64,000 nt of DNA, from assembly GCF_004193775.1 (NCBI RefSeq), contig NC_041006.1:31239102-31303101 (forward strand), written 5' to 3'. Each line of letters begins with the position of its first letter. The first letter of the stretch is position 1. Below are positions 23,530 to 35,044 of this stretch, piece by piece. Source of the stretch: Glycine soja (lineage: Eukaryota; Streptophyta; Magnoliopsida; Fabales; Fabaceae). The translations under genes were made by a program, and so were the position numbers. A model generated the notes under the pieces. That model saw only the letters and a list, made by a program, of their open reading frames with translations, ran no database searches and was not told the origin of the DNA.

Positions 23530-24301
23530 CTAAATTGCAACTAAATGCGAAAAAGAAACACCTCGAGCATCCTCCATTAATAACTTAAGGAGGGAAGGAG
23601 AGGGGGAATTCAAAATCAAAAAATCAGTACTTAGCTCATGAGCATAGCTAGCTAATAGATCAACACATCTATTAGCCTCCCTGAAAATATGACTAACATG
23701 ACCAAACCGGTTATAGGAGGAGAGGAGTTGCAAGATGTCATCAAGCAAAGGCTGCAACTATTTGGAGTTCTTCCTACGGTCCTCTATCATCTTGATCGCA
23801 ACTTTTGAGTCCATCTCAAACCACACATTAGCAAAGTTAGCAAAGTGATCGATAGCCATGAGGATACCTTTCTATAAAGCCCAAAGTTCAACCCAAATAG
23901 CGTTGCATGACCCTAGGTTAGTAGCGAAAGCTTTAATTTAATAAATCTACCTAATGAATCTCTAATGATACCTCCACAAGAAGCATGGGACGTGGATCTT
24001 CTAAAAGAGCCATCCACATTAATCTTGAACCAGTCTACAAGAGGAGGAGTCCAACCAAAAAGAGCCTCCTCCTTGGTGACCATGACGAATTTGTTTTGGA
24101 AATCATCAGATCCCTTAATGATACAACAAACTTGGGCCCATGTTCTATGTAATAAATCATAGATGGGAGAACTAACATTGGAGAAGACCAGATTATTGCA
24201 ATCCTTCCACAATTAATAAGCCATGACACCAAATAAGGACTTCTAGTTATCACCAAGGTTAGCATCTGGGGAAAGATTGAGATCAAATTGTAGCCAAGCA
24301 T
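23530..24301 (-). pseudogene. LINE RNase H domain
   Basis: The frame around 24212-23913 contains WFKINVDGSFRRSTSHASCG then GIIRDSLGRFIK, the RVT_3/RNase H start with its catalytic Asp (VDGS). After breaks the domain resumes at 23757-23530 with FGHVSHIFREANRCVDLLAS, the conserved HV-REAN-x-x-D motif. The domain is split by frameshifts, so it is inactive. Confidence 0.88.
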
Positions 24302-24931
24302 TATACCTCAGGGTAAAAAGATTTGCCCGTTGATCCGGGACCAGACCTGCTAAACAAATACACAATCCTTGAGGGCATGAATGATAGATTCAAAATATTG
24401 GAGACATCTTGGACAAAAATTCGAGTCCATCATATGACGATGAGTGCATTCCATATTCATGAGAAGTCTATTATGAGCCATCTTCCACATAAATGTTCTC
24501 ATCCTTTGAGGGCCTTTCCATCTCCATAGCACCCTGAAAACAGGATTAAGATATTAGACATAAAATTAATTTAGTTAGTTACTAGAAGTTATTTGAGTAA
24601 GTTAGTTGGTTACTCAAGTTATAGTTACTAGAAGTTATTTGAGTAAGTTAGTGTTGGTTACTCAAGTTAGTTATTTTCTATCTTTGTATAAATACGTCAA
24701 CTTTGTAATACTTTGATCAATGAATGAATTGAATGAATTCGAAAACTATCGTTAATTTCTTTCATTCCTAATATGGTATCAGAAGTTTTTGCTTCCGTGT
24801 CTCTTGCTTCCTATTGAAGCTATTTATGGTTCTGTCCGGTGGTGTGGATAGTGCTGCTAGCTCTCGCTTTGTGGCGTTGGGCCCTGACTCGAGGGGGCGT
24901 GTTGCGAGTCCCACATCGAGTGGTTCACGAG

Positions 24932-25165
24932 GATGATTAAGTTCTTATATAACTGGGTAGACCACCCCCTTATATATCATTTTTTAAGGGGACCTTTCGG
25001 ATGCCTAGTTGGTTCCTTTTTTTTTCTCTCATGGCCATGGATGCCATTGATGATTAAGTTCTTATATAACTGGGTAAGCCACCCCCTTATGAATCGTTTT
25101 TTAAGGGAACCTTTCGGATGTCTGGTTGGTTTTTTTTTTCTCTCCTGGCCATGGCTGCCATTGAT
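24932..25165 (+). repeat. 117-bp tandem duplication inside the LTR element
   Basis: The block starting GATGATTAAGTTCTTATATA at 24932 repeats from 25049 with few changes; both contain ACCTTTCGGATG and the CATGGCCATGG-like segment that leads into the gag start codon. The duplication therefore doubles the leader of the residual gag. Confidence 0.85.
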
Positions 25166-25224
25166 GATTCTAACCCCTTCATTCTTTATTCTTCTGACAA
25201 TCTTGGCATTGCCTTAGTTTCTCA

Positions 25225-25392
25225 TCCTTTCATCGTGTTCTCGGCAAAGGCTTAGTTGCTGATGTGGTGTTGTGGATGAATTGGCGTGGAGCGGTTGCGG
25301 TGCTCGTTTATGCCACCGCATTGTGGTACCTCTTCAAGCGTGTCGGTTACAATTTCTTGTCCTTCGTCACCAAAGTTTTTTCCAACAAGCTT
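25225..25392 (+). pseudogene. Captured reticulon-like (RTNLB) gene fragment
   Basis: The plus frame reads SFHRVLGKGLVADVVLWMNW, then RGAVAVLVYATALWYLFKRV and GYNFLSFVTKVFSNKL before a TGA. Plant reticulons begin their domain with (S)VH-x2-LGGGK-x-ADV-x-LWR, followed by a hydrophobic hairpin ending LFE-x2-GY-x-LLSF, so the match is good over about 56 residues. Reticulons shape the tubular endoplasmic reticulum. Only the first membrane hairpin is present. It is in a different frame from the residual gag start (25151-25245), so no simple fusion protein would form. Confidence 0.72.
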
Positions 25393-26356
25393 TGATGCTT
25401 GCTTTGGACTCTTGGAAGCCGTCGAAGTTGGTCGAAGATTTCTCGAAGTTTTTATTTTGACCAATGTATTTTCGACATGTTTCGCTATATTTCATGTTTT
25501 CAATTTTTTTCTATTTTTTTCTCTTTCTTCTTTAATGTTGATGTATTGTATTCTCCAAGCTAGAAGTGTTTTCAACACATTCCAGCTTGCGGGGGGGTAT
25601 TAGACATAAAGTTAATTTAGTTAGTTACTATAAGTTATTTGAGAAAGTTAGTTGGTTACTCAAGTTATAGTTACTAGAAGTTATTTGAGTAAGTTAATGT
25701 TGGTTACTCAAGTTAGTTATTTTCTATCTTTGTATAAATACATCAACTTTGTAATACTTTGATCAATGAATGAACTGAATGAATTCGAAAAATATCATTC
25801 ATTTCTTTCATTCCTAATAGGATGAGGAAGAAACTCATCCTCGTTGGATAACATAACATAAGCTTTCTTGATGGAAAATTCCCTATCCTTAGAGAAACTC
25901 CAAATGGGATAATCTTCAAAAACCTATTTTGGAGGGGAACAACACAAATACGATCGCATATATTAGGATCAACGAGTAGATTTAGAACATCCCACCTCCA
26001 CCTATTATTTGAAGCATAGGTTGCCACCGATAAGTTATTAATCGTTGGAGGGATGTCTTGAGGGACTAAAGTTTCAAGAGCAAGGCAACCTGGGACCTAC
26101 TTATTAGTCCAGAATTTGACTGTTTGGCCATTGCTAATCACCTAACCAATACTGACTTCCAAGTATTGCCATAGCTGAGATATCCTATTCCAGATATGAG
26201 AAGCGCAAGGTTTGTGAGTGACTTTAGGAATAGAGAACGCACTGCAAGCATACTTTGTATGGAGAATACACACCCACAAGGCTTCCGTATCAGAAACTAA
26301 CTTCCAAGCTAACTTCAGAATGTAGCTCTTGTTGAGGTCAATGATGTTACGAAACC

Positions 26357-28154
26357 CTAACTCACCTTTGTGTTTTGGTTTACAAATTGTTTCCTATCAT
26401 GAGAAGAGTCCCATATGAAATCTTTGCATAATTTCTCAATAGCTTTACCAACAGAAGCCAAAAGGAGAGTTGATTGCATAATGTACCCCAGAATGCTCAA
26501 AAATGAGGATTGAGCTAAAGTTATACACCTAGCAAGAGACATCTTTCAAGACTTCCAACTCCCCAACTTTTACCTGATTTTATCAATGATACCATAAAAT
26601 TAATTGGTTGTTTTCCTCTAATTAAGAATGGGGAAACCCAATAGCTCTTTGTGGTAGAAATAACTGGAATCTTGAGGATGACTCTCAAGTGGTCAACTTT
26701 ATCCTTGTTGACTAGTTTGAAAAAAAATATAAAGGATTTCTACTCATTAATTTTCTTGCCTGAAACTTCATAGAATAGATCTATGACTCTCTTAACTTCC
26801 TGGGCTTGGTCATCAGAAGCTTTAGCAATCAAAATAATACCATTAGCCAAAAATAGATGAGAAATGGATATCCTACCTGTTTTTCCTTAAAAGAAATGGT
26901 TTCTAGCTGCCCTGAGAAGTAGAATCTTGAATCATGTGTGCCATATGTTCCAAGCACAAAATGAAGAGGTAAGGGGATAGGGGATCCCTTTGCCTCAATC
27001 GTCTAGTTGGGGAAATAGGATTAGTTTTTGAACCATTCCAATTAATAGCAAACTCCGAGGTACTTAAGCAATAGCGAATGACATTGACCATCCAAGCTAG
27101 GAAACCCGCCAAAAATAGAGTATCGACAATGAAGTCCCACTCCAATCTATTGTAAGCTTTCTGAAGATCAAGATTTAACAACATATGACCAAAATTAGGA
27201 TTGGAATTATTCATAGAGTGGATTGGTTCTTGCAAAATGATAGAATTGTCCATGGAATTGCAACCTTTAATGAAGTTGGAGTGCAAAGGCCCTATAAGCT
27301 TAGGGAGAGAGTCTTTTATACGATTGCAATTACTTTAATGAGAACCTTGTAGATGACATTGCACATAGCAATGGGCCGAAATTGAGAGATGGATGACAAA
27401 TCATTATTCTTAGGAATAAGAGTGACCGGCGATTCATTTACCTCTCAAATATTATGAGGGTTCTACTTGCAAGACTTGATGAACTCATGAAGAAAATGCC
27501 CAACCACATCCCATTGGGATTTGAAGAATATGGAATGGAAGTCATTCGAGCCTAGGCCGAAATTGAGAGATGGATGACAGATCATTACTCTTGGGAATAA
27601 AAGTGATCAACGATTGATTTACCTCTCCAATATTTTGGGGGTTTTGCTTGCAAGACTTGGTGAACTTATGAATCAAATGCCCAACCACATCCCATTGGGA
27701 TTTGAAGAATATGGGATGGAAGTCATTTGGGCCTGGCGATTTATAATTTCCCATCAAGAATAAAGCTTTCCTAGTTTCTTCCATGGAAATATCCTTGTTA
27801 AGCATAATCATTTCACCCCGAGATAAAGGAGGGAAAAAAATGAAGGTGCGTAACAAAGAAATATCATGTTGATTCTGAGGCAAACAGAGAAGCAAAATGG
27901 TCAATCACAATGTGTTTGATTTTCTCTTCATCATACTCACATTGATTATTATCATTCGAAAGTGCCTCGACTTTATTCCTCATGTGCCTAACTATAAAGG
28001 ATTGGTAGAAATAGTGGGTATTCCTATTTCCCCATTCCAACCACTTGATGTGCGCCATTTGGAACCAATATTGTTCTTCATTATTGAGGATCTTCATATA
28101 ATTCTTCCGCAACCCATTCCAAATATGAAAGAGGTAAGCATCTGTGGCCAACAT
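26357..28154 (-). pseudogene. LINE reverse transcriptase domain, active site lost
   Basis: Recognisable RT segments are YWFQMAHIKWLEWGNRNTHY at 28154-27864, SPGPNDFHPIFFKSQWDVV near 27740, LLNLDLQKAYNRLEWDFI near 27160, and LRQRDPLSPYLFILCLEHM near 26990. The catalytic box, normally FADD, reads FLANG near 26850, so both catalytic Asp residues are gone. The part near 27375-27740 is present twice in a 181-bp tandem duplication. The frame is broken many times. This is a fossil enzyme. Confidence 0.9.
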
Positions 28155-28334
28155 AAGATTCTTGTTAACCCCTTCTAATCGTACAAGGATACATTTTTTC
28201 TTTCTAAAGATATTACCACAAGTATCCTAATTCTAAGCTTTAAGGACCTTAGTCAAGTTTTCAATATTTCTCACCCAAGACTTCATAGGTTGCCAAGCTA
28301 AAGAGACCTGGGTATTGAAATCAGGGTGGCTAAG

Positions 28335-29496
28335 CTAAGGACCCAGGAATTTAAAATAGTTGTGATGACTTCTATAAACCCCATCATTGATGTGCAACCA
28401 AAGCCAACAATGGTCAAAAGAGGGGACACTAAATAAACCACTTTGGAATTGAGGAATTTCTACTGTCACAACATTAGCCACAATCCTATCCAAACGCTTA
28501 TAGAGGGTGCCAACAATGGTCATAAGAGGGGACAGTAAATAAACCACTTTGGAATTGTGGAATTTCTACTGCCACAACATTAGCCACAACCCTATCCAAA
28601 TGCTTATAGAGGGTGCCTCTTTTCTTGGTGAAAGGAGGGCTAGAAAACCCAAGTTCACTAATATTACAATCATTAAGACAATCGACCAAGAGAGTAGCGG
28701 AAGACAAATTGAGGAAACCTCCTCCATGCTTCTCACTCTGATACAACACTTGGTTGACATCCCCAGCAACAATCCAAGGATTAGAACCATCATTATCGAT
28801 ATTACAAAGCTTATCCCAGAGGATAACAAGATTACCCAATTGGGGGCTAGCATAAATAGTAGTGAAAACCCACAAATTGAGAGATCTCGGGTTGATATGT
28901 AGATGGACATGATAAGTAGAAGAAAACACCATAGAGATAAAGATAGATGTCGTCCCCCATAGATGTCGTCCCCCATAGATGTCCTCATGAGAGAAACGAA
29001 ACAGGAAGAAGTCATGGTTCAGATCCAAAACTTGAACAGTGCCTATACAAGCCCATAATTTTTGGAGTCTAGCCGATATGAAGTTGAGGTTCACTTTTTT
29101 ACCCATTAATTTCACTAACAGGGGATGCTTCCAATAACCACACCAACGCTCATATTGTTCAACATTAACTTCTATCTCAGGGAAAGGATTAATGGGCTTT
29201 ACTTTCTCTATCTCATTATCATCCATAAAAGGAGTAGGACAGATTTCCTCTATCACGACATTAATGATCTCATCAGCAGTCATACTTTCTTCAGTCGTAG
29301 GTCCCACAGTTGTAGGTCTAATCCCAACAATCGTGTCCTTGTACGATGGAGCTCCATTAGCATTGGAGAAGGACATTTTCATTGAGTATAAATTACCAAC
29401 TCCCATCTTTACCTTCTTAGTACTACAATCCTTCTAGTCCTTTTCCTTAGTAGAAGGAGCAACGACCTTCTTAGGGTTTTTTTGTGAACTCATCAT
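28335..29496 (-). pseudogene. LINE ORF start and endonuclease region
   Basis: The start is ATG 29496 (MMSSQKNPKKVV), with an in-frame TAG near 29433 before MGVGNLYSMKMSFSNANG. A DUF4283-like part follows (LLVKLMGKKVNLNFISARLQ), then endonuclease/exonuclease/phosphatase-type motifs: TTIYASPQ, NPWIVAGDVNQVLYQSEKHG and LGFSSPPFTKKRGTLYKHLD. The usual GDFN is GDVN. The segment GTLYK-LDR-VANV with VEIPQFQSGLF occurs twice because of a 106-bp tandem duplication (28404-28615). The protein would be non-functional. Confidence 0.85.
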
Positions 29497-29520
29497 CCAT
29501 TAAAATATGTTTTCCTTTTC

Positions 29521-29868
29521 ATGGACCAAGTATATTTTTCAGGAAAATTTATGCTACACAAAATTAATCCTTCCAAGTCCTTAGAAGGCTGTTGCCTAGT
29601 GCCAACATCCACATGTTATTTTTTACTTATTTCAATAACTTCTTCATAATTATATACAATTCATATTAAAATAGTTTGATTATATTTTATCTTTTATTAT
29701 GAAAACAATTTATACAAAATACTTATCTAATAATCATTTATTAAATAAATCTTTATTTAATTTGATTACCTAAACAAGTCAAAGTAAGATGATTTTTCTC
29801 TTATGGTAGATAACTTATCGAAAAGAGATCATGATCTACTTCTATTCACATTCTGCAAGCACTGGCGG
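29521..29868. other. Spacer upstream of the LINE, no gene seen
   Basis: AT-rich sequence between the LINE start region and the hAT-like element. I see no coding frame or recognised repeat. It may include the LINE 5' leader. Confidence 0.5.
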
Positions 29869-30575
29869 ATCTATACTAGCGGATCTATTTATATGAGTTT
29901 GGGGTAATTGTCCCCACAAGATTTTATTTCTTATTTGTATATGGGTAATAAAAGAAAATTTTGTCCCCATAAAAAAATAGGTATTGTTCTCATAAGATAT
30001 TTTTTCTTAAAATGAATGCAAATAAATATAAGAAATTAAAAAAAAGAATAAATTGTTACTAATTTTACTAGTTTGTAATTTTTATTTAGTTTTCATTCAA
30101 CTATTTTTATTTTTTTGTCATGACATTATGTATTTTTTTATGTTGTGAAAATATCAAATAAATGATTATTTTGGTTTCTCAACGTGTAAAATAATGATAA
30201 TTAGGTCTCTAAAGAAAGAAAATTATAATTTAGTCCATAAACAAGTAAAATGTGTGACACTTGCGTTTTATGTCCACTCAATGTCAAATTGATCATTGAA
30301 AAATACAACTTAATATCAAAATAGTGCTTGAACATTATATTTTAATGATAAAATGATCCCACAGAACTTCGCGACAGGACGTAATTGTTACGCTTTCTAC
30401 ATATTTAATAACTAAATTAGAATTTTTATTCTTTTAGGACTAAATTATTACCTGTTTATTTACACAAATTTTTTTATCAGTTTACACATTTAAGAACCAA
30501 AAATGGTAATTTATCAAAAAAAGTTATAAATTATATCTTGCCCTCACTAAGAAATTTTTTTGGATCTGCCACCAA
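29869..30575. mobile_element. Probable hAT-like non-autonomous element (first of a pair)
   Basis: The left edge reads CACTGGCGGATCTATACTAG, then GGGGTAATTGTCCCCAC. The right edge, reversed, reads GTTGGTGGCAGATCC then AAAAAAATTTCTTAGTGAGG. C-A-x-TGGCGGATC ends with inner GGGG-AATT-CCCC motifs are familiar from plant hAT-type MITE-like elements. No transposase is present, and I could not confirm the expected 8-bp duplications, so the class is tentative. Confidence 0.4.
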
Positions 30576-30772
30576 CTACGAGCTACACGTATTAATTGTT
30601 TAAGTAAAATTGTTTACAAGGCTACATGTATTAATTGAAGTTAGTTATGTTGGCTTATAATTTTTTGAAAGGAAAGAGATTAACTCAATTTGTTAATAAT
30701 ATGATGGTAATTATAAGTAGGAATTTGCTCAAAGATTTGGACACAAACATGAGATATTGATGCCACAGCTAT

Positions 30773-31994
30773 AATGGCAAATCCAAAAAAATTTCTTAGT
30801 GGGGGCAAGAAATAATTTCTAATATTTTTACAAAAGTAAAATATCACAAAGTATTACAAAATATATAATATCATGATAAAAGCAATCTAAAGTTTTGAAA
30901 TGCGAATAAGCTAAATTCCAAAAAGCAATTTTTTGATCTCCAATGCCAGGTCTCATAAGATAGAAATACAAACAAAATGCAACATCTTTTGATACACTAT
31001 ATTTCAACCAATTGCTAAATTCCAAAAATAATTCAGGATTAAACTTTCAAAATAGAGGCCCAAATTGTCGTTTTGGAAAATCACGCTCTCTTGGTTAACA
31101 AGGTCATTTTGCAAGTAAACTCTTTGGATGTTATATCAATCATTAGGAATATAACATGATATTTGTTTCCTCTCTCGAAAGAGTAGGAAGATTTTCCAAA
31201 TCAACTCTAAGAATCTTTTTTTCGTAGATGACACTAATGGTGTTGTCGAATCCCTTTTTAAAAATTTCTTCATTTTTAGCACACTACAAAATAAGTTAAT
31301 TAAGGTACAAAAATAGAATAAAGCTAATCTTCGTATTGCTTACAAATAAAACCCCCTACATTATGTTAAGCCTCACCAGTAATTTATATTAAAAATTTAA
31401 AATGAGTAAAAGACTATTTTTTTTATAAAAGTCTTATTACAATTTCGCAAAAACCACAACTCCACAAAAACCATCATGCTACCAATGAGCACAACACATG
31501 TCCATGAGTGAAACCACTATGATTCCATGAACATGAATAATTAAATAAGTTTAGGAATTAAATCTAATTAGATATAGAAAAAATGAATAAAAAAGTATAA
31601 GTGAGTGACAAAGTGATTTAGGGTGAGAAACAGTGGTGTTTGGCCGTTTTCAAAATTGGGAGGGTTAGAGAGAGTGAGGAACGATTCACATTGTAATCAA
31701 ATTTGTGTGATAAGTTATTAATTTATTGTGTGAAATGATATGCTCTATGTAACATATGGTGTATTTTTTGTGTTATTATAACAATAATTAGAATTGGACT
31801 AAATGATTTGAGCTTGAGCATGTAATATTTGTATTGAATGTCTTGTGTTTGTTTAGGCTTTGGGTTAAAAAAAATCCAATAAAACAAATATATAATTTTT
31901 TATGGGACATTTTTTTTATATACACTAACAAATAAAAAAAATCTGGTGGGGGCAATTGCTCCCACACCACAGATAAGGTGCATCCACCGCTGCC
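30773..31994. mobile_element. Probable hAT-like non-autonomous element (second of a pair), inserted in LINE RNase H
   Basis: The left edge ATGGCAAATCCAAAAAAATT, with CTTAGTGGGGGCAAG, mirrors the right edge of the previous element. The right edge reads GGTGGGGGCAATTGCTCCCA then GGTGCATCCACCGCTG at 31994. Immediately beyond, the minus strand reads the LINE motif VAYTLARQ, so the insertion cut that domain. No protein-coding frame is supported inside. Confidence 0.45.
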
Positions 31995-32450
31995 TAGCTA
32001 AGGTGTAAGCAACAATATTGACTGTTCTCCTAATGAAACTCACCATAGAGTTTTGGAAATTTAGAAGTAAAAGTCTAGATCTTGGTAAGAGAACATGAAA
32101 ACCAGTGTTTCCCCTAGAGCTTGATTTTAAACCATCCACCACATTCCTACTGTCTATCTCAAACTGAATATTTTCAAGACCAAGTTGATGAGCCCATTGA
32201 ATACCACGCAGAAGGCCAAGAGTTTCTGCCTCCCTTGGTTCAGGAGAACCATCAAAAGTCATAGACTTTGTTGATATGAAGTTTTCATCGTCCCCTCTAA
32301 TACAAACAACCACACCAAGTTTATTTGCTTTGTTGAAGAGAGCTGTGTCGATATTGATCTTGAGGAAACCGTGTGGTCACTTCTTCCACGAGTGAAGGCC
32401 ATGATGATGCTGACACTGCATCTGTGTGTTATTAATGGCATTGTGAGCAC
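31985..32450 (-). pseudogene. LINE RNase H fragment (5'-truncated copy)
   Basis: The minus strand encodes PHGFLKINIDTALFNKANKL, then PEPREAETLGLLRGIQWAHQ and LENIQFEIDSRNVVDGLKSS, ending RTVNIVAYTLARQ. These are the D, E and D regions and the C-terminal A-D/N-x-LAR of plant LINE RNase H (RVT_3). Only this end of the LINE is present, and a frame change lies near 32310. A short 21-bp repeat (TGGCTTATAAATTATTCTCTG-like) at about 32452 and 32514 follows on the right. Confidence 0.82.
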
Positions 32451-32838
32451 TGGTGGCTTATAAATTATTCTCTGCCCGATTAAACCAAATTAATAGTTTC
32501 CTTCTCATCATGTTGGCTTATAAATTATTCTGTCTTTTAGTATATCTAATTATGTTTTGTAATAAAAAAAAGTAATTTAATTATGTTAATGATCAGAATT
32601 TTACCTTTTATATTTAGGTATTTTAAAACAATACGTTTTTCTCTGTGTGTAAATATTTAAAACTTCCTTATCTTCTCCTCCAAATCCCCCAATATTGAAG
32701 GGAAACAAAAATTAGATGAAGAGAGATTTTTCTCTCCTTCCCTTCTAAAATTTGAACCAAATAACCAAAATTTTAAAAAATTCCTCTTCTTCATTCCTCT
32801 TTCTTCCATTTTCCTCCAACCAATCACTACTTAAGTTT

Positions 32839-33200
32839 CACTACAAGAAAAATGATCCATGCCTACGAACAAAAACCGTCACTAAATGTTAAAAATGTCT
32901 AGGTCAATGTATTAAAGACTTTGTCCTATAGACATTTTGGTCATCAACTTTGAGGGGATGTACAATGACGGATTATAGTATGTAAGTATAGGTTTTACCT
33001 ATGGATTTATTTTCATCTACAGTTACATTTGATTGTCACTATTTGCGGTTCCTACAATTCTCAATGTGTGTAGGTAAAAATCATTAATTTATATCTATAA
33101 CCTTCAACTCTAGGTAAAAACATTAACTTGTACCTACAACCTCCAACTATAGGTACAAACCATTAACTTGTACTTATAGCTTTAACTATAGATAAAAGTC
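32839..33200. repeat. Left terminal and subterminal repeats of the 19-kb CACTA element
   Basis: After the CACTACAAGAAAAA terminus, units of CTATAGGTACAAACCATTAA, CTCTAGGTAAAAACATTAAC and GTGTAGGTAAAAATCATTAA recur about every 40 bp (33060-33195). They match GTAGGT-containing units in the opposite orientation near 51500-51870. A TTA microsatellite follows at 33266-33295. Confidence 0.8.
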
Positions 33201-34165
33201 ACATAATAAAAAAAACCACATTGCTCATTACCTACTAGGATGTTTTGCACGCATTTCCAAATTATTATTATTATTATTATTATTAATATTAATATTATTT
33301 AGTTATCTAGATAAAAATGAATATCAATTATATCTAAGTTAATTGTCTAAGCTTTTTTCAAGTTCAAGCAACTAATCTATGCAACAAATTAATTGTCTTG
33401 CTTTTTTTAAAAAAAAGTTCTTGTAGTTTTGAAACATTGGAGCAAACATTTAAAATTGGAAACATTGATTAATTAAACTCCTCTCTCTGGAGGATGAAGG
33501 TGACAAAGGTTCATTTCCCAGGGAAGTCTCACAATCTGAAAAACAAACAAAAGTATTTATGTATCCCAAAACACCTAACAAAAATGAGATGATATCCACA
33601 ATAACCAACAAAATAGCCACATCCAAGTAAAATCACACAATCACAAAAACAAAAAAGAGTATTTATGTCCCTAAACACCTAACAAAGCTGAGATGATATC
33701 CAACACTCACAATAACCAACATAATAGTCACATCCAAGTACTTGTTGATATGCACATTCATGAACTAAGTCAACAATTTTTTTTTTTGAAATGATCAAGC
33801 ATATATGCAATAAGAAAATGTCTTTACCTAAAAACCATTACTTGGTTATCTTCATTGTTGCAAGCCATTATAATGACATAAATGAAAACATATTAACATA
33901 TAAAAAAGAATATCTTATGCAAATAGATGTGGTAGCTTCTCAATTACAGTTGCATTGATATGTGAATTAACTAAATTGACCTGACCTAAAGCTTAAAATT
34001 TGTAAAAAGACAAACCATCTCATGAATTTGTCTAGGAAGATTCTTGGTTCCCATTCAATGCAAGTCCACATATTTTGAGCGATTCCTTTTGTTAATGTTG
34101 TTTATTATCTATTACCAACAAATGTAAAAAGTCAATAATAAAAATAAGCATATAATATATAATTG

Positions 34166-35044
34166 TTATGTTAGCCAAAGGTTGGTGACATTGTACATAT
34201 ATACCTGTCCTTTCTCAAAACACCAATAATGTACTAAATCATGATATTGAGAAGGATCAACCCTTGGATTTGGGATGTGAGCAACCATTTCCTCCTCAAT
34301 TTTGCTCTCATCATTTTCTTTTGATTTCAATTCATATTTAAATTGTCTCCATTTTAGACTCATGTCATCAATCAATATTTCCTTTGTTTGTTCAGTTAAT
34401 TCAGGAACACCAATAATGGACTAAATCACGATATTGAGAAGGATCAACCCTTGGATCTGGGATGTGAGCAACCATTTCCTCCTAAGTTTTGCTTTCATCA
34501 TATCCTTTTGATTTCGGTTCATATTTAAATTTCCTCCATTTTAGACTCATGTCATCAATCAGTATTTCCTTTGTTTGTTCAATTAATTCAGGAACAAATC
34601 AAAACTTACTCTATGATGAGTATCATTAACAAACAAAAAAAACACCATTTTGTTAGACATTACAAAACATAAAATTTTACAAGAAGTAAAATGAAACAAC
34701 ACCTATAAAGTATTATACTAGACTTGAATCAATTTAATCATGTTAGCAATATAGTCTTCAGGCATGTCTTTCTAGCTAAAAAAATTTATAGGAGCACATT
34801 GGTGTCTCCTTACTAAGCTCCCAATTGTATTCGATAGAGTTTTCCCTTCCCAACCCATAGGATTGCCCCAAGGATTTACTTCAACACGTATGAATTCTCC
34901 ATCTGGCATGTCCCACACATTTAACATACATGTATAACCTCTGGTCCTTTTTTCACCTAAATCATTCATGAATAAGTCATTTATCATATATATATATATA
35001 TATATATAGAAAAGTGTATATACTTGCCTTGTTAAAAAGACCAA
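34166..35044 (-). pseudogene. CACTA second protein (Transposase_24 type), decayed
   Basis: The frame at 35044-34772 contains GEFIRVEVNPWGNPMGWEGK then LSNTIGSLVRRHQCAPIN, and the one at 34375-34166 contains SLKWRQFKYELKSK and PNPRVDPSQYHDLVHYWCFE. These are the conserved blocks of the plant Ptta/En/Spm Transposase_24 family (PF03004), the DNA-binding partner protein of TNP2. The second block is present twice in a roughly 187-bp direct duplication (34221-34407 and 34408-34597). A (TA)n tract lies at 34987-35010. Introns and breaks prevent a single reading frame. Confidence 0.8.

Larger units (their letters stand above)
24547..25818 (+). mobile_element. Non-autonomous LTR retroelement with non-TG/CA LTR ends
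   Basis: Two 222-bp LTRs (24552-24773 and 25598-25819) are about 95% identical. They begin TATTAGACATAAA and end CATTCCTAATA, not TG...CA. A tRNA-Met primer site TGGTATCAGAAG follows the first (24774-24785), and a G-rich polypurine tract precedes the second (25588-25597). The whole is flanked by exact AGGAT repeats (24542-24546 and 25819-25823), with five extra bases TAAGA before the first LTR. The 824-bp interior has only a copia-like gag start (MAAIDDSNPFILYSSDN at 25151) fused to a reticulon-like piece, so the element depends on proteins from elsewhere. Confidence 0.85.
24350..26027 (-). pseudogene. LINE RT C-terminal and zf-RVT region, split by an LTR element
   Basis: At 26027-25830 the frame gives RWRWDVLNLLVDPNICDRI, typical of the region after the LINE RT. 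It continues to FLPHP at about 25825, where the LTR element interrupts it. The other side resumes at 24540 with VFRVLWRWKGPQRMRTFMWK and the zf-RVT cysteines FCPRCLQYFESIIHALKDC. Removing the insertion and one AGGAT copy restores the reading FLPHP-VFRVLW, which confirms the insertion point. Confidence 0.82.
23480..29520 (-). mobile_element. L1-type LINE retrotransposon, dead, interrupted by a small LTR element
   Basis: Read right to left, the segment has a start region at 29496, a DUF4283-like nucleic-acid-binding part, endonuclease, reverse transcriptase, zf-RVT and RNase H domains, ending near 23530. This is the standard layout of plant L1 LINEs with a C-terminal RNase H. Many stops and frameshifts break it, and two internal tandem duplications (106 bp and 181 bp) lie in the endonuclease and RT parts. 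A 1.27-kb LTR element is inserted at 24547-25818. Target duplications and the poly(A) end are not clear. Confidence 0.88.
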
